The notes below the pieces were generated by a model. It was not told the DNA's origin and did not search any database. It was given only the letters and a program-made list of their open reading frames with translations. From an uncultured Oscillospiraceae bacterium (GTDB lineage: Bacteria > Bacillota > Clostridia > Oscillospirales > Oscillospiraceae), in contig CANQXK010000002.1 in assembly GCA_947627715.1 (NCBI GenBank), positions 124,001-188,000 on the forward strand: a DNA stretch of 64,000 nucleotides. The letters run 5' to 3'. A program made the translations under genes and the position numbers. Positions 47,717 to 56,356 of the stretch are shown piece by piece (the stretch's first letter is position 1; each line of letters begins with the position of its first letter).

Positions 47717-49384
47717 TCATCTTTTCTCCAGCAGCCGGTTGACGGCGGAGACCAGCGCCTTGATGGAGCTGACGATGATGTCGCGGCTCACGCCGGCGCC
47801 CCAGAACATCTCCCCGGACGCCGATTTGATGCCCACGTAGGAGGCCGCCTTGGAGGTGGACCCCTCGTCCAGGGCGTGCTGGGTATAGACCTCCAGCGTG
47901 TAGGCCTGATCCACCACCATCTTCACGGCGTTGCTGACGGCGTCCAGCCGCCCGTTGCCGAAGGCGGTGACCTTCTGCTTGACGCCCTTGTAGAGGACGG
48001 TGACCGTGGCGGTGATGCCGTCCGGCTCCTGCACGTAGTGGGCCTCCGGGACGTTCATCACGGACTTTACGTTGACATAGCTGTTGGTGAAAATATCGAA
48101 GATCTCCTGGGGCAGAAGCTCCCGGTGCTCGTGGTCGGAGATGCCCTTGATGTGGTAGCCGAAGGCCTCCCGCATCTTGGGGGGCAGGTTGTACTTGAAC
48201 TGCGTCTCCAGAATATACCCGATGCCGCCCTTGCCGGACTGGGAGTTGATGCGGATGACGTCCGCCTCGTAGACCCGCCCCAGGTCCGTGGGGTCGATGG
48301 GCAGGTACGGGACCGTCCACGGCTCCTCCGGGTGGGCCTCCCGCCAGTGCATCCCCTTGGCGATGGCGTCCTGATGGGAGCCGGAGAAGGCGGCGAATAC
48401 CAGCGCCCCGGAGTAGGGCTGGCGCTCATAGACGTGCATCCGGGTGACCTTCTCATAGGTCCTGGTGATGGAGGGCAGGTCGTGGAAGTCCAGTTCCGGG
48501 TCCACGCCCTGGGAGTACATATTGAGGGCCAGGGTGATGACGTCCACGTTGCCGGTGCGCTCGCCGTTGCCGAAAAGCGTCCCCTCGACCCTCTGCGCCC
48601 CGGCGAGGATGCCCATTTCGGTGTCCGCCACGGCGCAGCCCCGGTCGTTGTGGGGGTGGAGGGAGACGATGATGTTGTCCCTGTAGTTGAGGTTTTTGCA
48701 CATATACTCGATCTGGCTGGCGTACACGTGGGGCATGGAGTGGGAAACCGTCACAGGCAGGTTGTAGATGACCTTGTCGTCCTCCGAGGGCTTCCAGACC
48801 TCGGAGACGGCGTTGCAGATCGCCAGGGCGAACTCCGGCTCCGTGCCGGTGAAGCTCTCCGGGGAGTACTCGAAGCGGAAATGGCCGGGGGTCTTTTCTC
48901 TGTATTCTTTGCAGAGCTGCGCCCCAAATACGGCGATGTCGATGATCTCCTGCTTCGACTTTTTGAACACCTGCTGCCGCTGGGCCACGGAGGTGGAGTT
49001 ATAGAGGTGTACGATGGCGTTCTTGCAGCCGCTGACGGCCTCGAAGGTCTTTTTGATGATGTGTTCCCTGGACTGAGTCAGCACCTGGATGGTCACGTCG
49101 TCCGGGATGAGGTCCTGCTCGATGAGGGTGCGGCAAAACTCGTACTCCGTCTCCGACGCCGCGGGGAAGCCCACCTCGATCTCCTTAAAGCCGATCTTGA
49201 CCAAAAGGTCGAAAAACTCTAATTTCTCCTCCAGGCTCATGGGGATGATGAGGGACTGGTTGCCGTCCCGCAGGTCCACGCTGCACCACGTGGGGGCCTT
49301 CTCGATGTGGTCCTTTTTCATCCAGCCGGTGTAGTCGCCCTCCGGGATGAAATACTGCCGGGTGTACTTTTCAAAACCTTTCAT
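47717..49384 (-). CDS. leuA: 2-isopropylmalate synthase
   Basis: 555 residues, the LeuA form of actinobacterial/proteobacterial type with the KYTRQYFIPE start and TIM-barrel motif WCSVDLRDGNQSL. His pair in VSLHPHNDRGCAVA; C-terminal leucine-binding regulatory domain from about 420. First committed step of leucine synthesis. The ATG at 49384 follows the T-box terminator; earlier in-frame codons lie in that leader. First gene of the operon. Confidence 0.94.
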   Translation of the reverse strand: MKGFEKYTRQYFIPEGDYTGWMKKDHIEKAPTWCSVDLRDGNQSLIIPMSLEEKLEFFDLLVKIGFKEIEVGFPAASETEYEFCRTLIEQDLIPDDVTIQVLTQSREHIIKKTFEAVSGCKNAIVHLYNSTSVAQRQQVFKKSKQEIIDIAVFGAQLCKEYREKTPGHFRFEYSPESFTGTEPEFALAICNAVSEVWKPSEDDKVIYNLPVTVSHSMPHVYASQIEYMCKNLNYRDNIIVSLHPHNDRGCAVADTEMGILAGAQRVEGTLFGNGERTGNVDVITLALNMYSQGVDPELDFHDLPSITRTYEKVTRMHVYERQPYSGALVFAAFSGSHQDAIAKGMHWREAHPEEPWTVPYLPIDPTDLGRVYEADVIRINSQSGKGGIGYILETQFKYNLPPKMREAFGYHIKGISDHEHRELLPQEIFDIFTNSYVNVKSVMNVPEAHYVQEPDGITATVTVLYKGVKQKVTAFGNGRLDAVSNAVKMVVDQAYTLEVYTQHALDEGSTSKAASYVGIKSASGEMFWGAGVSRDIIVSSIKALVSAVNRLLEKR

Positions 49385-49409
49385 ACGATTCCCTTTCCGG
49401 TATTTTTGG

Positions 49410-49695
49410 GTACAAAAAAAGCCTCTTTTACCCAAAATACGCAAAATATTTTTGGATAAAGAGACGAAAGCAACTTCCGCGGTACCACTCTTCTTGGCGA
49501 TAAACGCCCGCTCAACCCGCGTCTGACAACGCGGCCTCTCGGTAACGGGAGAACCCGGTCATATCTACTGGCGGGGCGTCGCCCCGCGTTCGGATGACGG
49601 CTCAGGGATGAGTATAGCCTACGCCGGGTACCGCCTCGCACCAGCCGGCGGCTCTCTGAACTCCGGGACGAACGCCTTTCTTCCCATCACAGCCT
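49410..49695 (-). ncRNA. T-box leader of the branched-chain amino acid operon
   Basis: Minus strand: stem I with AGAGAGCCGCCGGCTGGTG distal part, a candidate Leu specifier CTC at 49610-49612, the T-box core AAGAGTGGTACCGCGGAAG (49474-49492), and a terminator with arms TCTTTATCCAAAAATA / TATTTTGGGTAAAAGA followed by seven T (49414-49463). Uncharged tRNA-Leu would favour the antiterminator. The specifier is read by eye from position, so the amino acid is inferred mainly from leuA. Confidence 0.9.
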
Positions 49696-49711
49696 TTTTC
49701 TATTGGTCATT

Positions 49712-49740
49712 ATCATACAACCAGTTTTCCCGAATGTCAA
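49712..49740 (-). promoter_or_regulatory. Promoter of the branched-chain operon
   Basis: Minus strand: -35 TTGACA (49735-49740), 17-bp spacer, -10 TATGAT (49712-49717). Confidence 0.88.
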
Positions 49741-49832
49741 GAGCCGATTTCTGTTTTTACGTTTTAGCGAATCCGGCGCTTTAAAACATCAAATTTTCAG
49801 GCATTTTAGCGACATTGACGGCAGTTTTCGCC

Positions 49833-49860
49833 TTGCAAATCGGAAAAATCAGTGTATAAT
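49833..49860 (+). promoter_or_regulatory. Promoter of the thrH-like gene
   Basis: -35 TTGCAA (49833-49838), 16-bp spacer, -10 TATAAT (49855-49860). Confidence 0.78.
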
Positions 49861-49896
49861 GGTAACGTTTATCAACGTATGAAGCGAGGGATTGTT

Positions 49897-50502
49897 ATGA
49901 ATATCGTCTGTCTCGACCTGGAGGGCGTGCTGGTCCCGGAGATCTGGATCGCCTTTTCGGAGGTCTCCGGCATCCCGGAGCTGCGCCGCACCACCCGCGA
50001 CGAGCCGGATTACGCCAAGCTCATGGCCTTCCGCATCGCCATTTTGAAGGAGCACGGGCTGGGCCTCCCCCAGATCCAGGAGGTCATCTCCCAAATCGAC
50101 CCCCTGCCCGGCGCGGTGGACTTTTTAGACGCGCTCCGCGAGGAGACCCAGGCGGTGATCCTCTCCGACACCTTCACCCAGTTTGCCGCCCCCCTGATGC
50201 GCAAGCTCAAGTGGCCGGCGCTCTTCTGCAACGAGCTTACCGTGGCCCCCTCCGGCGAGATCACCGGGTTCAAAATGCGCTGTGAGCAGTCCAAGCTCAC
50301 CACCGTCAGGGCCTTGCAGTCCTGCGGCTTTGACACCGTCGCCGCCGGGGACAGCTACAACGACCTTGCCATGATCCGGGCGTCCAGGGCGGGCTTCCTC
50401 TTCAGGAGCACGGACCAAATCAAGGCGGATAACCCCGATCTGCCCGCCTATGAGACCTTCGACGAGCTTCTGGCGGGTATCCGCGCCGCCATAAGGGGCT
50501 GA
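49897..50502 (+). CDS. ThrH-like phosphoserine phosphatase/homoserine phosphotransferase
   Basis: 201 residues. HAD-family: VCLDLEGVLVPEIWIAF at the N-terminus holds the nucleophile Asp in the ThrH-specific DLEGVL form, VILSDTFTQFAAPLMR is motif II, and AAGDSYNDLAMIRAS motif III. Pseudomonas ThrH removes phosphate from phosphoserine and can pass it to homoserine; either activity would serve serine or threonine synthesis. Start ATG at 49897 with GCGAGGG upstream. Two bases before mntP, so cotranscribed. Confidence 0.85.
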   Translation: MNIVCLDLEGVLVPEIWIAFSEVSGIPELRRTTRDEPDYAKLMAFRIAILKEHGLGLPQIQEVISQIDPLPGAVDFLDALREETQAVILSDTFTQFAAPLMRKLKWPALFCNELTVAPSGEITGFKMRCEQSKLTTVRALQSCGFDTVAAGDSYNDLAMIRASRAGFLFRSTDQIKADNPDLPAYETFDELLAGIRAAIRG

Positions 50503-50504
50503 CC

Positions 50505-51071
50505 ATGGGCTTTTTTGAACTTCTGCTGACGGGCGTGGCCCTCTCCATGGACGCCTTTGCCGTCTCGGTGTGCAAGGGCCTGTCCGCCCGGCGGCTCCGC
50601 CCGGCGGACGCCGTGAAGACCGGCCTTTTCTTCGGGGGCTTTCAGGCGCTGATGCCCCTCCTGGGCTGGCTCCTGGGCCGTCAGTTTGAGTCGTACATCA
50701 CCGAGATCGACCACTGGATCGCCTTCGTCCTCCTGGCCTTTATCGGGGGGAAGATGGTGTGGGAGGCCCTCCACGGCGGCGACGAGGAGGACTCCGGCTC
50801 CTTCGCCGTGAAGGAGCTTCTCCTGCTGGCCATCGCCACAAGCATCGACGCTCTGGCCGTGGGGGTCACCTTCGCCTTCCTCTCCGTCAACATCTGGTCG
50901 TCCATCGCCGTCATCGGCGTCACCACCTTCGCCTTCTCCTTCGGCGGGGTATACCTGGGCAACCGGGTGGGGGGCCGGTTCCACGAGAAGGCCGAGCTTG
51001 CCGGGGGCGTGGTCCTGGTGCTCATCGGGCTGAAGATCCTTTTGGAGCATCTTGGCGTGATAAATTTTTAA
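50505..51071 (+). CDS. mntP: Manganese efflux pump MntP
   Basis: 188 residues, about six hydrophobic helices. Two inverted-repeat halves each with the acidic motif: SMDAFAVSVCKGL near residue 14 and ATSIDALAVGVTFAF near 108. Exports Mn across the membrane. No yybP-ykoY Mn riboswitch is seen upstream; the gene follows the thrH-like gene directly. Confidence 0.92.
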   Translation: MGFFELLLTGVALSMDAFAVSVCKGLSARRLRPADAVKTGLFFGGFQALMPLLGWLLGRQFESYITEIDHWIAFVLLAFIGGKMVWEALHGGDEEDSGSFAVKELLLLAIATSIDALAVGVTFAFLSVNIWSSIAVIGVTTFAFSFGGVYLGNRVGGRFHEKAELAGGVVLVLIGLKILLEHLGVINF

Positions 51072-51173
51072 AATTTTGTAACAAAATGTCCCTGAGAAGG
51101 ACTATAATAGAAATAATAAAAAAGCCCGCGTTGAATGCCGCGGGCTTGAAGTTTGGAAGGAAGTAACAAAAGA

Positions 51174-53081
51174 ATGGCAAAAAAGCAGTTCAAGGCCGAG
51201 TCCAAGCGTCTTCTCGACCTGATGATCAACTCCATCTACACCCACCGGGAGATCTTCCTCCGGGAGATCATCTCCAACGCCTCCGACGCCATTGACAAGC
51301 TGAGCTATCTCTCCCTGACGGATCAGAACGTGGGCCTCTCCCGCGACGATTTCCGCATCCGGGTCACCCTTGACAAGGATGCGCGGACCATCACCGTCAG
51401 CGACAACGGCATCGGCATGGACAGGGAGGCCATGGAGGAGAACCTGGGCGTTATCGCCCACTCCGGCTCCTTCAAGTTCAAGTCCGAAATGGACAAGGCG
51501 GAGGATGTGGACATCATCGGCCAGTTCGGCGTGGGCTTCTACTCCGCGTTCATGGTCTCCGACAAGGTGACCGTCGTCTCCCGCGCCTACGGCGCCGACA
51601 CGGCCTGGAAGTGGGAGAGCTCCGGCGCGGACGGCTACACCGTCACCGAAGCGGACAAGCCCGATGTGGGCACGGACGTCATCATGCACATCAAGCCCGA
51701 CACCGAGGAGGAGCGGTACAGCGAGTTCCTGGAGACCTGGCGCGTCAAGGAGCTTATCAAGAAGTACTCCGACTACGTGCGCTTCCCCATCCGCATGGAC
51801 GTGGAGCACACCGAGTATGTGGAGACGGAGGAGCTTGACGAGGACGGCCACAAGAAGACCGAGCCTGTGACCCACACCGAGGAGGAGACCGTCAACTCCA
51901 TGGTCCCCATCTGGCAGCGGTCCAAGGCCGAGGCCACGGATGAGGCGTGCATCGCGTTCTACAAGGAGCGGTTCCACGACTCCGAGGACCCCGTCGCCGT
52001 CATCCGCGTCAACGCCGAGGGCCTGACAAGCTACCGCGCCCTCCTCTTTATCCCCGCCAAGGCCCCCTACGACTTCTACAGCCGCGACTATAAGCCCGGC
52101 CTTGCGCTCTACTCCTCCGGCGTCATGATCATGGAGTCCTGCGCCGACCTTCTGCCGGAGTGCTTCCGCTTCGTGCGCGGCGTGGTGGACTCCCCGGACC
52201 TGTCCCTGAACATCTCCCGCGAGATCCTTCAGCACGACCGCCAGCTCAAGGTCATTGCCGGGAACTTGGAGAACAAGGTCAAGGCCGAGCTTTTGAAGCT
52301 CATGACCGACGCCCCCGACAAGTACGATGCCTTCTGGGCCGCCTTCGGCCGTCAGATCAAGTACGGCATGGTGGGCGAGTACGGCATGAAGCGCGACCTT
52401 CTGAAGGACCTTCTCAAGTTCTACTCCTCCCACGAGGAGAAGCTCACCTCCCTCAAGGACTACGTCTCCCGGATGCCTGAGAGCCAGAAATACATCTACT
52501 ACGCCGCCGCGGACTCCCTGCGCACCGCCGCCGGCCTTCCCCAGAACGAGCAGGTGAAGGCCAAGGGCTACGAGATCCTCTACCTCATCGAGGACATCGA
52601 CGAGTTTGCCGTCCAGATGCTCTACAACTACGAGGGCAAGGAGCTTAAAAGCGTCGCCGCCGGGGATCTGGGGCTTGAATCCGACGAGGAGAAGCGCGAG
52701 CAGGAGGAGACCGCCGGGAAGTCTAAGGAGCTTTTGGACTTCATGAAGGAGACTTTGAAGGACGACGTGGTGGACGTGAAGCTGTCCTCCGCGCTTGTCA
52801 ACTCCGCCGCCTGTATGTCCTACGAGGGGGAGATCACCCTGGAGATGGAGCGGTATTTCCGTCAGATGCCCGGCGAGGCCGGGGAGAAGATCAAGGCCCG
52901 CCGCGTCCTGGAGCTCAACCCCGCGCACCCGGTATTCGCCTCCCTGACCGCCGCCTTTGAAAGCGACCGGGACAGGGCCGGGAAGATCGCCCTGGTGCTC
53001 TGCGCCCAGGCCAAGCTCCTGGCCGGCCTTCCCGTGGAGGATATGGCCGCCTACGCCGAGGCCGTCTGCGCCCTGATCTGA
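51174..53081 (+). CDS. htpG: Chaperone HtpG (bacterial Hsp90)
   Basis: 635 residues. GHKL ATP site: SNASDAIDKL, VSDNGIGMDREAM, FGVGFYSAFMVSDKV; middle domain with the catalytic Arg region LNISREILQHDRQLKVI; C-terminal dimerisation domain. Start ATG at 51174 after GGAAGGAAG. Upstream lie a TATAAT (51103-51108) without a good -35 and a 10-bp GC hairpin around 51127-51149; no CIRCE element is present. Confidence 0.96.
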   Translation: MAKKQFKAESKRLLDLMINSIYTHREIFLREIISNASDAIDKLSYLSLTDQNVGLSRDDFRIRVTLDKDARTITVSDNGIGMDREAMEENLGVIAHSGSFKFKSEMDKAEDVDIIGQFGVGFYSAFMVSDKVTVVSRAYGADTAWKWESSGADGYTVTEADKPDVGTDVIMHIKPDTEEERYSEFLETWRVKELIKKYSDYVRFPIRMDVEHTEYVETEELDEDGHKKTEPVTHTEEETVNSMVPIWQRSKAEATDEACIAFYKERFHDSEDPVAVIRVNAEGLTSYRALLFIPAKAPYDFYSRDYKPGLALYSSGVMIMESCADLLPECFRFVRGVVDSPDLSLNISREILQHDRQLKVIAGNLENKVKAELLKLMTDAPDKYDAFWAAFGRQIKYGMVGEYGMKRDLLKDLLKFYSSHEEKLTSLKDYVSRMPESQKYIYYAAADSLRTAAGLPQNEQVKAKGYEILYLIEDIDEFAVQMLYNYEGKELKSVAAGDLGLESDEEKREQEETAGKSKELLDFMKETLKDDVVDVKLSSALVNSAACMSYEGEITLEMERYFRQMPGEAGEKIKARRVLELNPAHPVFASLTAAFESDRDRAGKIALVLCAQAKLLAGLPVEDMAAYAEAVCALI

Positions 53082-53098
53082 GAAACCGCAAAAAATTC

Positions 53099-53128
53099 CC
53101 GCCGAGGCACAGCCTCGGCGGTTTTTTT
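53099..53128 (+). terminator. Terminator of htpG
   Basis: CCGCCGAGGC / GCCTCGGCGG, loop ACA, then seven T. Confidence 0.92.
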
Positions 53129-53138
53129 ATTTTTGCGG

Positions 53139-54995
53139 TCACTGGCCCACGCCGTCCACCTTCATGGCGCGAAGGGCGTTCAAAATCGCGATCATGGCAA
53201 CGCCCACGTCCGCGAACACGGCCAGCCACATATTGGCATAGCCCGCCGCGCCCAGCACAAGGATCGTGAGCTTCACCGCAAGGGCAAAGACGATGTTCTG
53301 ATAGACGATCCTCATAGTGCGCTTTGAGATGGCGATGGCCTCGGCGACGCGGGAGGGCCGGTCGTCCATCAGCACCATATCCGCGGCCTCGATGGCGGCG
53401 TCGGACCCCATGGCCCCCATAGCGAGGCCCACGTCCGCCCGCGTCAGCACCGGCGCGTCGTTGATGCCGTCCCCCACGAAGGCCACGGCCCCGCCCGTCT
53501 TTTCCATGAGCGATTCCAGGGCCGATACCTTATCCTGGGGCATGAGGTCGGAGAGGACCTCGTCCATCTGAAGCTCCCTGGCCACGGCCTGGGCGGAGAC
53601 CCGGCGGTCGCCGGTGAGCATCACGGCCTTGACGCCCATGCGGTGCAGCCGCGCGATGGTGGGCGCGGCGTCCTCCTTCACCTGGTCGGTGATGACGACA
53701 AAGCCCGCGTATGTACCGTCCACCGCCACGTGGACCACGGTTCCGTCCCCTTCGCCGCCCTGCGCGGCGATGTGCTCCGCCTCCATGAGGCGGCTGTTGC
53801 CGGCCAGGACCCTCCGGCCCCCGATGTTGGCCCGGACGCCCAGGCCCGCAAGCTCCTCCACGGTGTCGGCGGGGTTTTCCTCCGTCTCGGCGGGCGCGGC
53901 GGCGGCGATGGCGCGGGCAACGGGGTGGGTGGAATATTTTTCGGCTTTGGCGGCCAGGGCAAGTAGCTCCTCGCCGCTCATGCCCACGGGATGTACGGCG
54001 CTCACGTGAAATTCGCCCTTGGTGAGCGTCCCCGTCTTGTCAAAGACCACCGCGGCGGCCTTGGAAAGCGTCTCCAGATAGTTGGAACCTTTGACCAGCA
54101 CACCCCGCCTGGAGGCCCCGCCGATGCCCCCGAAGAAGCTCAGCGGCACGGAGATGACAAGGGCGCACGGGCAGGAGACCACCAGGAACACCAGCGCCCG
54201 GTGGATCCACGTGGCCCACGGCTGGCCCAGGGCCAGCGGCGGGATGAGGGCCAGCGCCAGGGCCGCGAAAACCACCGCCGGGGTGTAGACCCTGGCAAAG
54301 CGTGTGATGAAGTTCTCCGTCCTCGCCTTGCGCTCGGAGGAGTTCTCCACCAGGTCCAGAACGCGGGCCACGGTGGAATCGGCGTAGATATTGGTCACCT
54401 GCGCCCGCAAAACGGCGTTCATGTTGATGGTGCCGGAGACAAGCGCGTCCCCCACCGTCACGTCCCGTGGGACGGACTCCCCGGTGATGGCGGCGGTGTT
54501 GACGCTGCCGGACCCCTCGGTCACCACGCAGTCCAGGGGGATGCGCTCCCCCGGCTTCAGGACGATGATCTCCCCCACCGCCACGTCCTCCGGGTCCACC
54601 TCCACGCTCTCGCCGTCCCGCAGAACGTTGGCGTATTCAGGCCGGATGTCCATGAGCGCGGCGATGGATTTCCTGCTCTTGCCCACGGCGACGGACTGAA
54701 AAAGCTCGCCCACCTGATAGAAGAGCATCACCGCCACGCCCTCGGCGTACTCCCCCGTACACATGGCCCCGATGGTGGCCACGGACATGAGGAAATTTTC
54801 ATCGAACACCTGTCCGTGGGCGATGTTCTGCAGCGAGCGCCAGAGGACGTCCCAGCCCACCAGGAAGTAGGGGACCAGGAAGGCGCAGAGCTTCCAGATC
54901 CCCGGAAGCGGGATAAGCTCCGCGGCGATGAACAGCGCAAAAGCGATCAGGATGCGCGCCAGGGTCAGCTTATGGCGACGGGTCAATTCAACCAC
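53139..54995 (-). CDS. Heavy-metal P1B-type ATPase (Zn/Cd/Co class), lacking the N-terminal metal domain
   Basis: 618 residues, about eight membrane helices. TGES actuator loop, VVSCPCALVISVPL with the membrane CPC site, phosphorylation motif DKTGTLTKGEF, HPVARAIA (the HP locus) and GDGINDAPVLTRADVG. The CPC followed by SVPLSFFGGIGG fits the Zn/Cd branch rather than copper. It has no N-terminal HMA or Cys-rich domain; instead a separate HMA protein is encoded just upstream. Exports metal from the cytosol. Confidence 0.92.
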   Translation of the reverse strand: MVELTRRHKLTLARILIAFALFIAAELIPLPGIWKLCAFLVPYFLVGWDVLWRSLQNIAHGQVFDENFLMSVATIGAMCTGEYAEGVAVMLFYQVGELFQSVAVGKSRKSIAALMDIRPEYANVLRDGESVEVDPEDVAVGEIIVLKPGERIPLDCVVTEGSGSVNTAAITGESVPRDVTVGDALVSGTINMNAVLRAQVTNIYADSTVARVLDLVENSSERKARTENFITRFARVYTPAVVFAALALALIPPLALGQPWATWIHRALVFLVVSCPCALVISVPLSFFGGIGGASRRGVLVKGSNYLETLSKAAAVVFDKTGTLTKGEFHVSAVHPVGMSGEELLALAAKAEKYSTHPVARAIAAAAPAETEENPADTVEELAGLGVRANIGGRRVLAGNSRLMEAEHIAAQGGEGDGTVVHVAVDGTYAGFVVITDQVKEDAAPTIARLHRMGVKAVMLTGDRRVSAQAVARELQMDEVLSDLMPQDKVSALESLMEKTGGAVAFVGDGINDAPVLTRADVGLAMGAMGSDAAIEAADMVLMDDRPSRVAEAIAISKRTMRIVYQNIVFALAVKLTILVLGAAGYANMWLAVFADVGVAMIAILNALRAMKVDGVGQ

Positions 54996-55009
54996 CTCTT
55001 ATTCCTTTT

Positions 55010-55072
55010 ATATTTTTCGTAAGGACACGCGCCCCTGCGAAAAATCCCTTATGCCGCGCGAGTGTGCGGCCT
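55010..55072 (-). repeat. Truncated modular hairpin repeat (after the HMA gene)
   Basis: Only the 3' part is present: GGCCGCACACTCGCG, then AAGGGATTTTTCGCAGGGG / TCCTTACGAAAAAT, which matches the end of copy 5. It starts at the HMA stop and fills the gap to the ATPase gene. Confidence 0.65.
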
Positions 55073-55291
55073 TTATCTGCAAATCACGCAGTCCGGCTCC
55101 ACCTTGCGGCAGAGCTTGACCACCTCGTCCATGATCTCCTCGAACCGGGACTCCTCCGCGTCCACGGTCATCTTCTGGGTGAGGAAGTTGACGGAGGCGT
55201 CGTTCACCCCGTCCAGCTTCCTGATGGAACGCTCCATTTTCGCGGCGCAGTTGGCGCAGTCCAGGTCCTTGAGACGATAGACCTTTTTCAT
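55073..55291 (-). CDS. Stand-alone HMA-domain metal-binding protein
   Basis: 72 residues: MKKVYRLKDLDCANCAAKME with the CxxC metal site, typical beta-alpha-beta fold, and an extra C-terminal Cys pair (CVICR). Likely hands metal to, or senses metal for, the ATPase encoded next. AGGAGGAATTACAT precedes the ATG. In many relatives this domain is fused to the ATPase N-terminus; here it is split off. Confidence 0.88.
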   Translation of the reverse strand: MKKVYRLKDLDCANCAAKMERSIRKLDGVNDASVNFLTQKMTVDAEESRFEEIMDEVVKLCRKVEPDCVICR

Positions 55292-55357
55292 ATGTAATTC
55301 CTCCTTATGATTTATTCCATGATGCCGGCGCGGACCTGCCCGCCCCGGCCGCTTTCA

Positions 55358-55717
55358 TCACTCCAGGACGTGGGAAAGGCCCTGGGCGATGATGCTCTTC
55401 ACGTGGTCGTCGGCGAGGAAGCAGATGATGTTCTTTCCCTCCCGGCGGCTGGAGATGAGCTTGGACTGCTTGAGTATGCGCAGCTGGTGGGAGATCGCCG
55501 ACTGGCTGATCCCCAAAAGCTCCGCGATGTCGCAGACGCACATCTCCGACTCCATCAGAACAAACAGAATCTTCATCCGGGTGGAATCGCCGAACATCTT
55601 GAAGAGGTCCGCCAGCTCATAGAGGGTGTCGTCGTCCGGGAGAACGTCCCGGACCTTGCCCACAACGTCCTCGTGGGCGCAGGGTTCGTCGCACATCAGC
55701 TCGTTTTTCTCATCCAC
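55358..55717 (-). CDS. ArsR/SmtB-family metal-responsive repressor (CadC/CzrA-like)
   Basis: 119 residues, winged helix. N-terminal CDEPCAHED holds a Cys/Cys/His cluster and ESEMCVCDIAELLGISQSAISHQLRIL is the DNA-recognition region with a CVC motif as in CadC, so thiol-rich metal sensing (Cd, Pb, Zn) is likely. Heads the three-gene metal-export operon and should bind the palindrome over its own promoter region. Confidence 0.92.
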   Translation of the reverse strand: MDEKNELMCDEPCAHEDVVGKVRDVLPDDDTLYELADLFKMFGDSTRMKILFVLMESEMCVCDIAELLGISQSAISHQLRILKQSKLISSRREGKNIICFLADDHVKSIIAQGLSHVLE

Positions 55718-55733
55718 GTTGGCTCATCCTTTC

Positions 55734-55753
55734 ATATGAACAGATGTTCATGT
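55734..55753. promoter_or_regulatory. ArsR/SmtB-type operator
   Basis: ATATGAACA-GA-TGTTCATGT contains a perfect 7-2-7 palindrome ATGAACA-GA-TGTTCAT (55736-55751), matching the form used by CadC/CzrA-type repressors. It lies between the promoter and the repressor start. Confidence 0.85.
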
Positions 55754-55765
55754 GTTTATGCTCAA

Positions 55766-55794
55766 AGTATACCACCCCCGCGCTGCGGCGTCAA
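55766..55794 (-). promoter_or_regulatory. Promoter of the metal-efflux operon
   Basis: Minus strand: -35 TTGACG (55789-55794), 17-bp spacer, -10 TATACT (55766-55771). The operator covers the first transcribed bases. Confidence 0.8.
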
Positions 55795-55985
55795 GAGGCA
55801 ATGGCAACAAAAAAGTTACAGTTTTGTAACCATTTACAAAAGAAAAATTTTTTCACCCGCCCGCTCCCCCGGTCCCCGAAAAGGCGTCCCGAAACAACAT
55901 ATGGCCCGCGCAGCCGCTGAAAACCGGGAATATGTTGTGGTTTTCCCGTCAAACGGGGGCGATGGAACAATTTTCGGGCCAGGTG

Positions 55986-56014
55986 TTGACAAACAGGAAA
56001 CAATGTGTTACAAT
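55986..56014 (+). promoter_or_regulatory. Promoter of the 98-residue protein and NlpC/P60 genes
   Basis: -35 TTGACA (55986-55991), 17-bp spacer, -10 TACAAT (56009-56014). In the rest of the 328-base gap, a small inverted repeat GTTACA/TGTAAC (55815-55830) is the only other structure seen. Confidence 0.88.
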
Positions 56015-56045
56015 TCGGTTACGATGTTCCTCAGGAGGTTATGGA

Positions 56046-56342
56046 ATGGCAAATACAGCTGCTGATCAAATGCTTGAATATCGCGGACGGCCCCTCCGGC
56101 GGAAGGACAACATCCTCTATTACGGCAGTATGTCGGACAAGTACATCATCATGATGCAGATCACCGACTCCAAGAAGGTGGACGACATGGACGTGGCGAC
56201 CCGCGTCTCGGTGCAGCTCCAGCTCACCGACCCCGACCTTCGTTCCCGTGACAGGGTGGTAAAGAAGACAGAGAAGGGCGGGCTTTACGCCGCCATGGAC
56301 GTTGCGGCCGTCTGGCTCGAGAGAGCGCTCGCCGCAAAGTGA
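56046..56342 (+). CDS. Uncharacterised 98-residue protein upstream of the cell-wall hydrolase
   Basis: Begins MANTAADQMLEYRGRPLRRKD with AGGAGGTTATGGA upstream. Soluble, no signal or membrane helix; a beta-rich middle (ILYYGSMSDKYIIMMQI, VSVQLQLTD) and a C-terminal helix. I do not recognise a named family. It is 14 bases from the NlpC/P60 gene and shares its promoter, so a link to cell-wall work is possible but unproven. Confidence 0.65.
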   Translation: MANTAADQMLEYRGRPLRRKDNILYYGSMSDKYIIMMQITDSKKVDDMDVATRVSVQLQLTDPDLRSRDRVVKKTEKGGLYAAMDVAAVWLERALAAK

Positions 56343-56356
56343 GGAAAGGAAGTACC

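Noticed and set aside
51076-51108. A full sigma-A promoter before htpG
   Set aside because: The -10 TATAAT is good, but the nearest -35-like TTGTAA is 21 bases away; reported only in the htpG entry.
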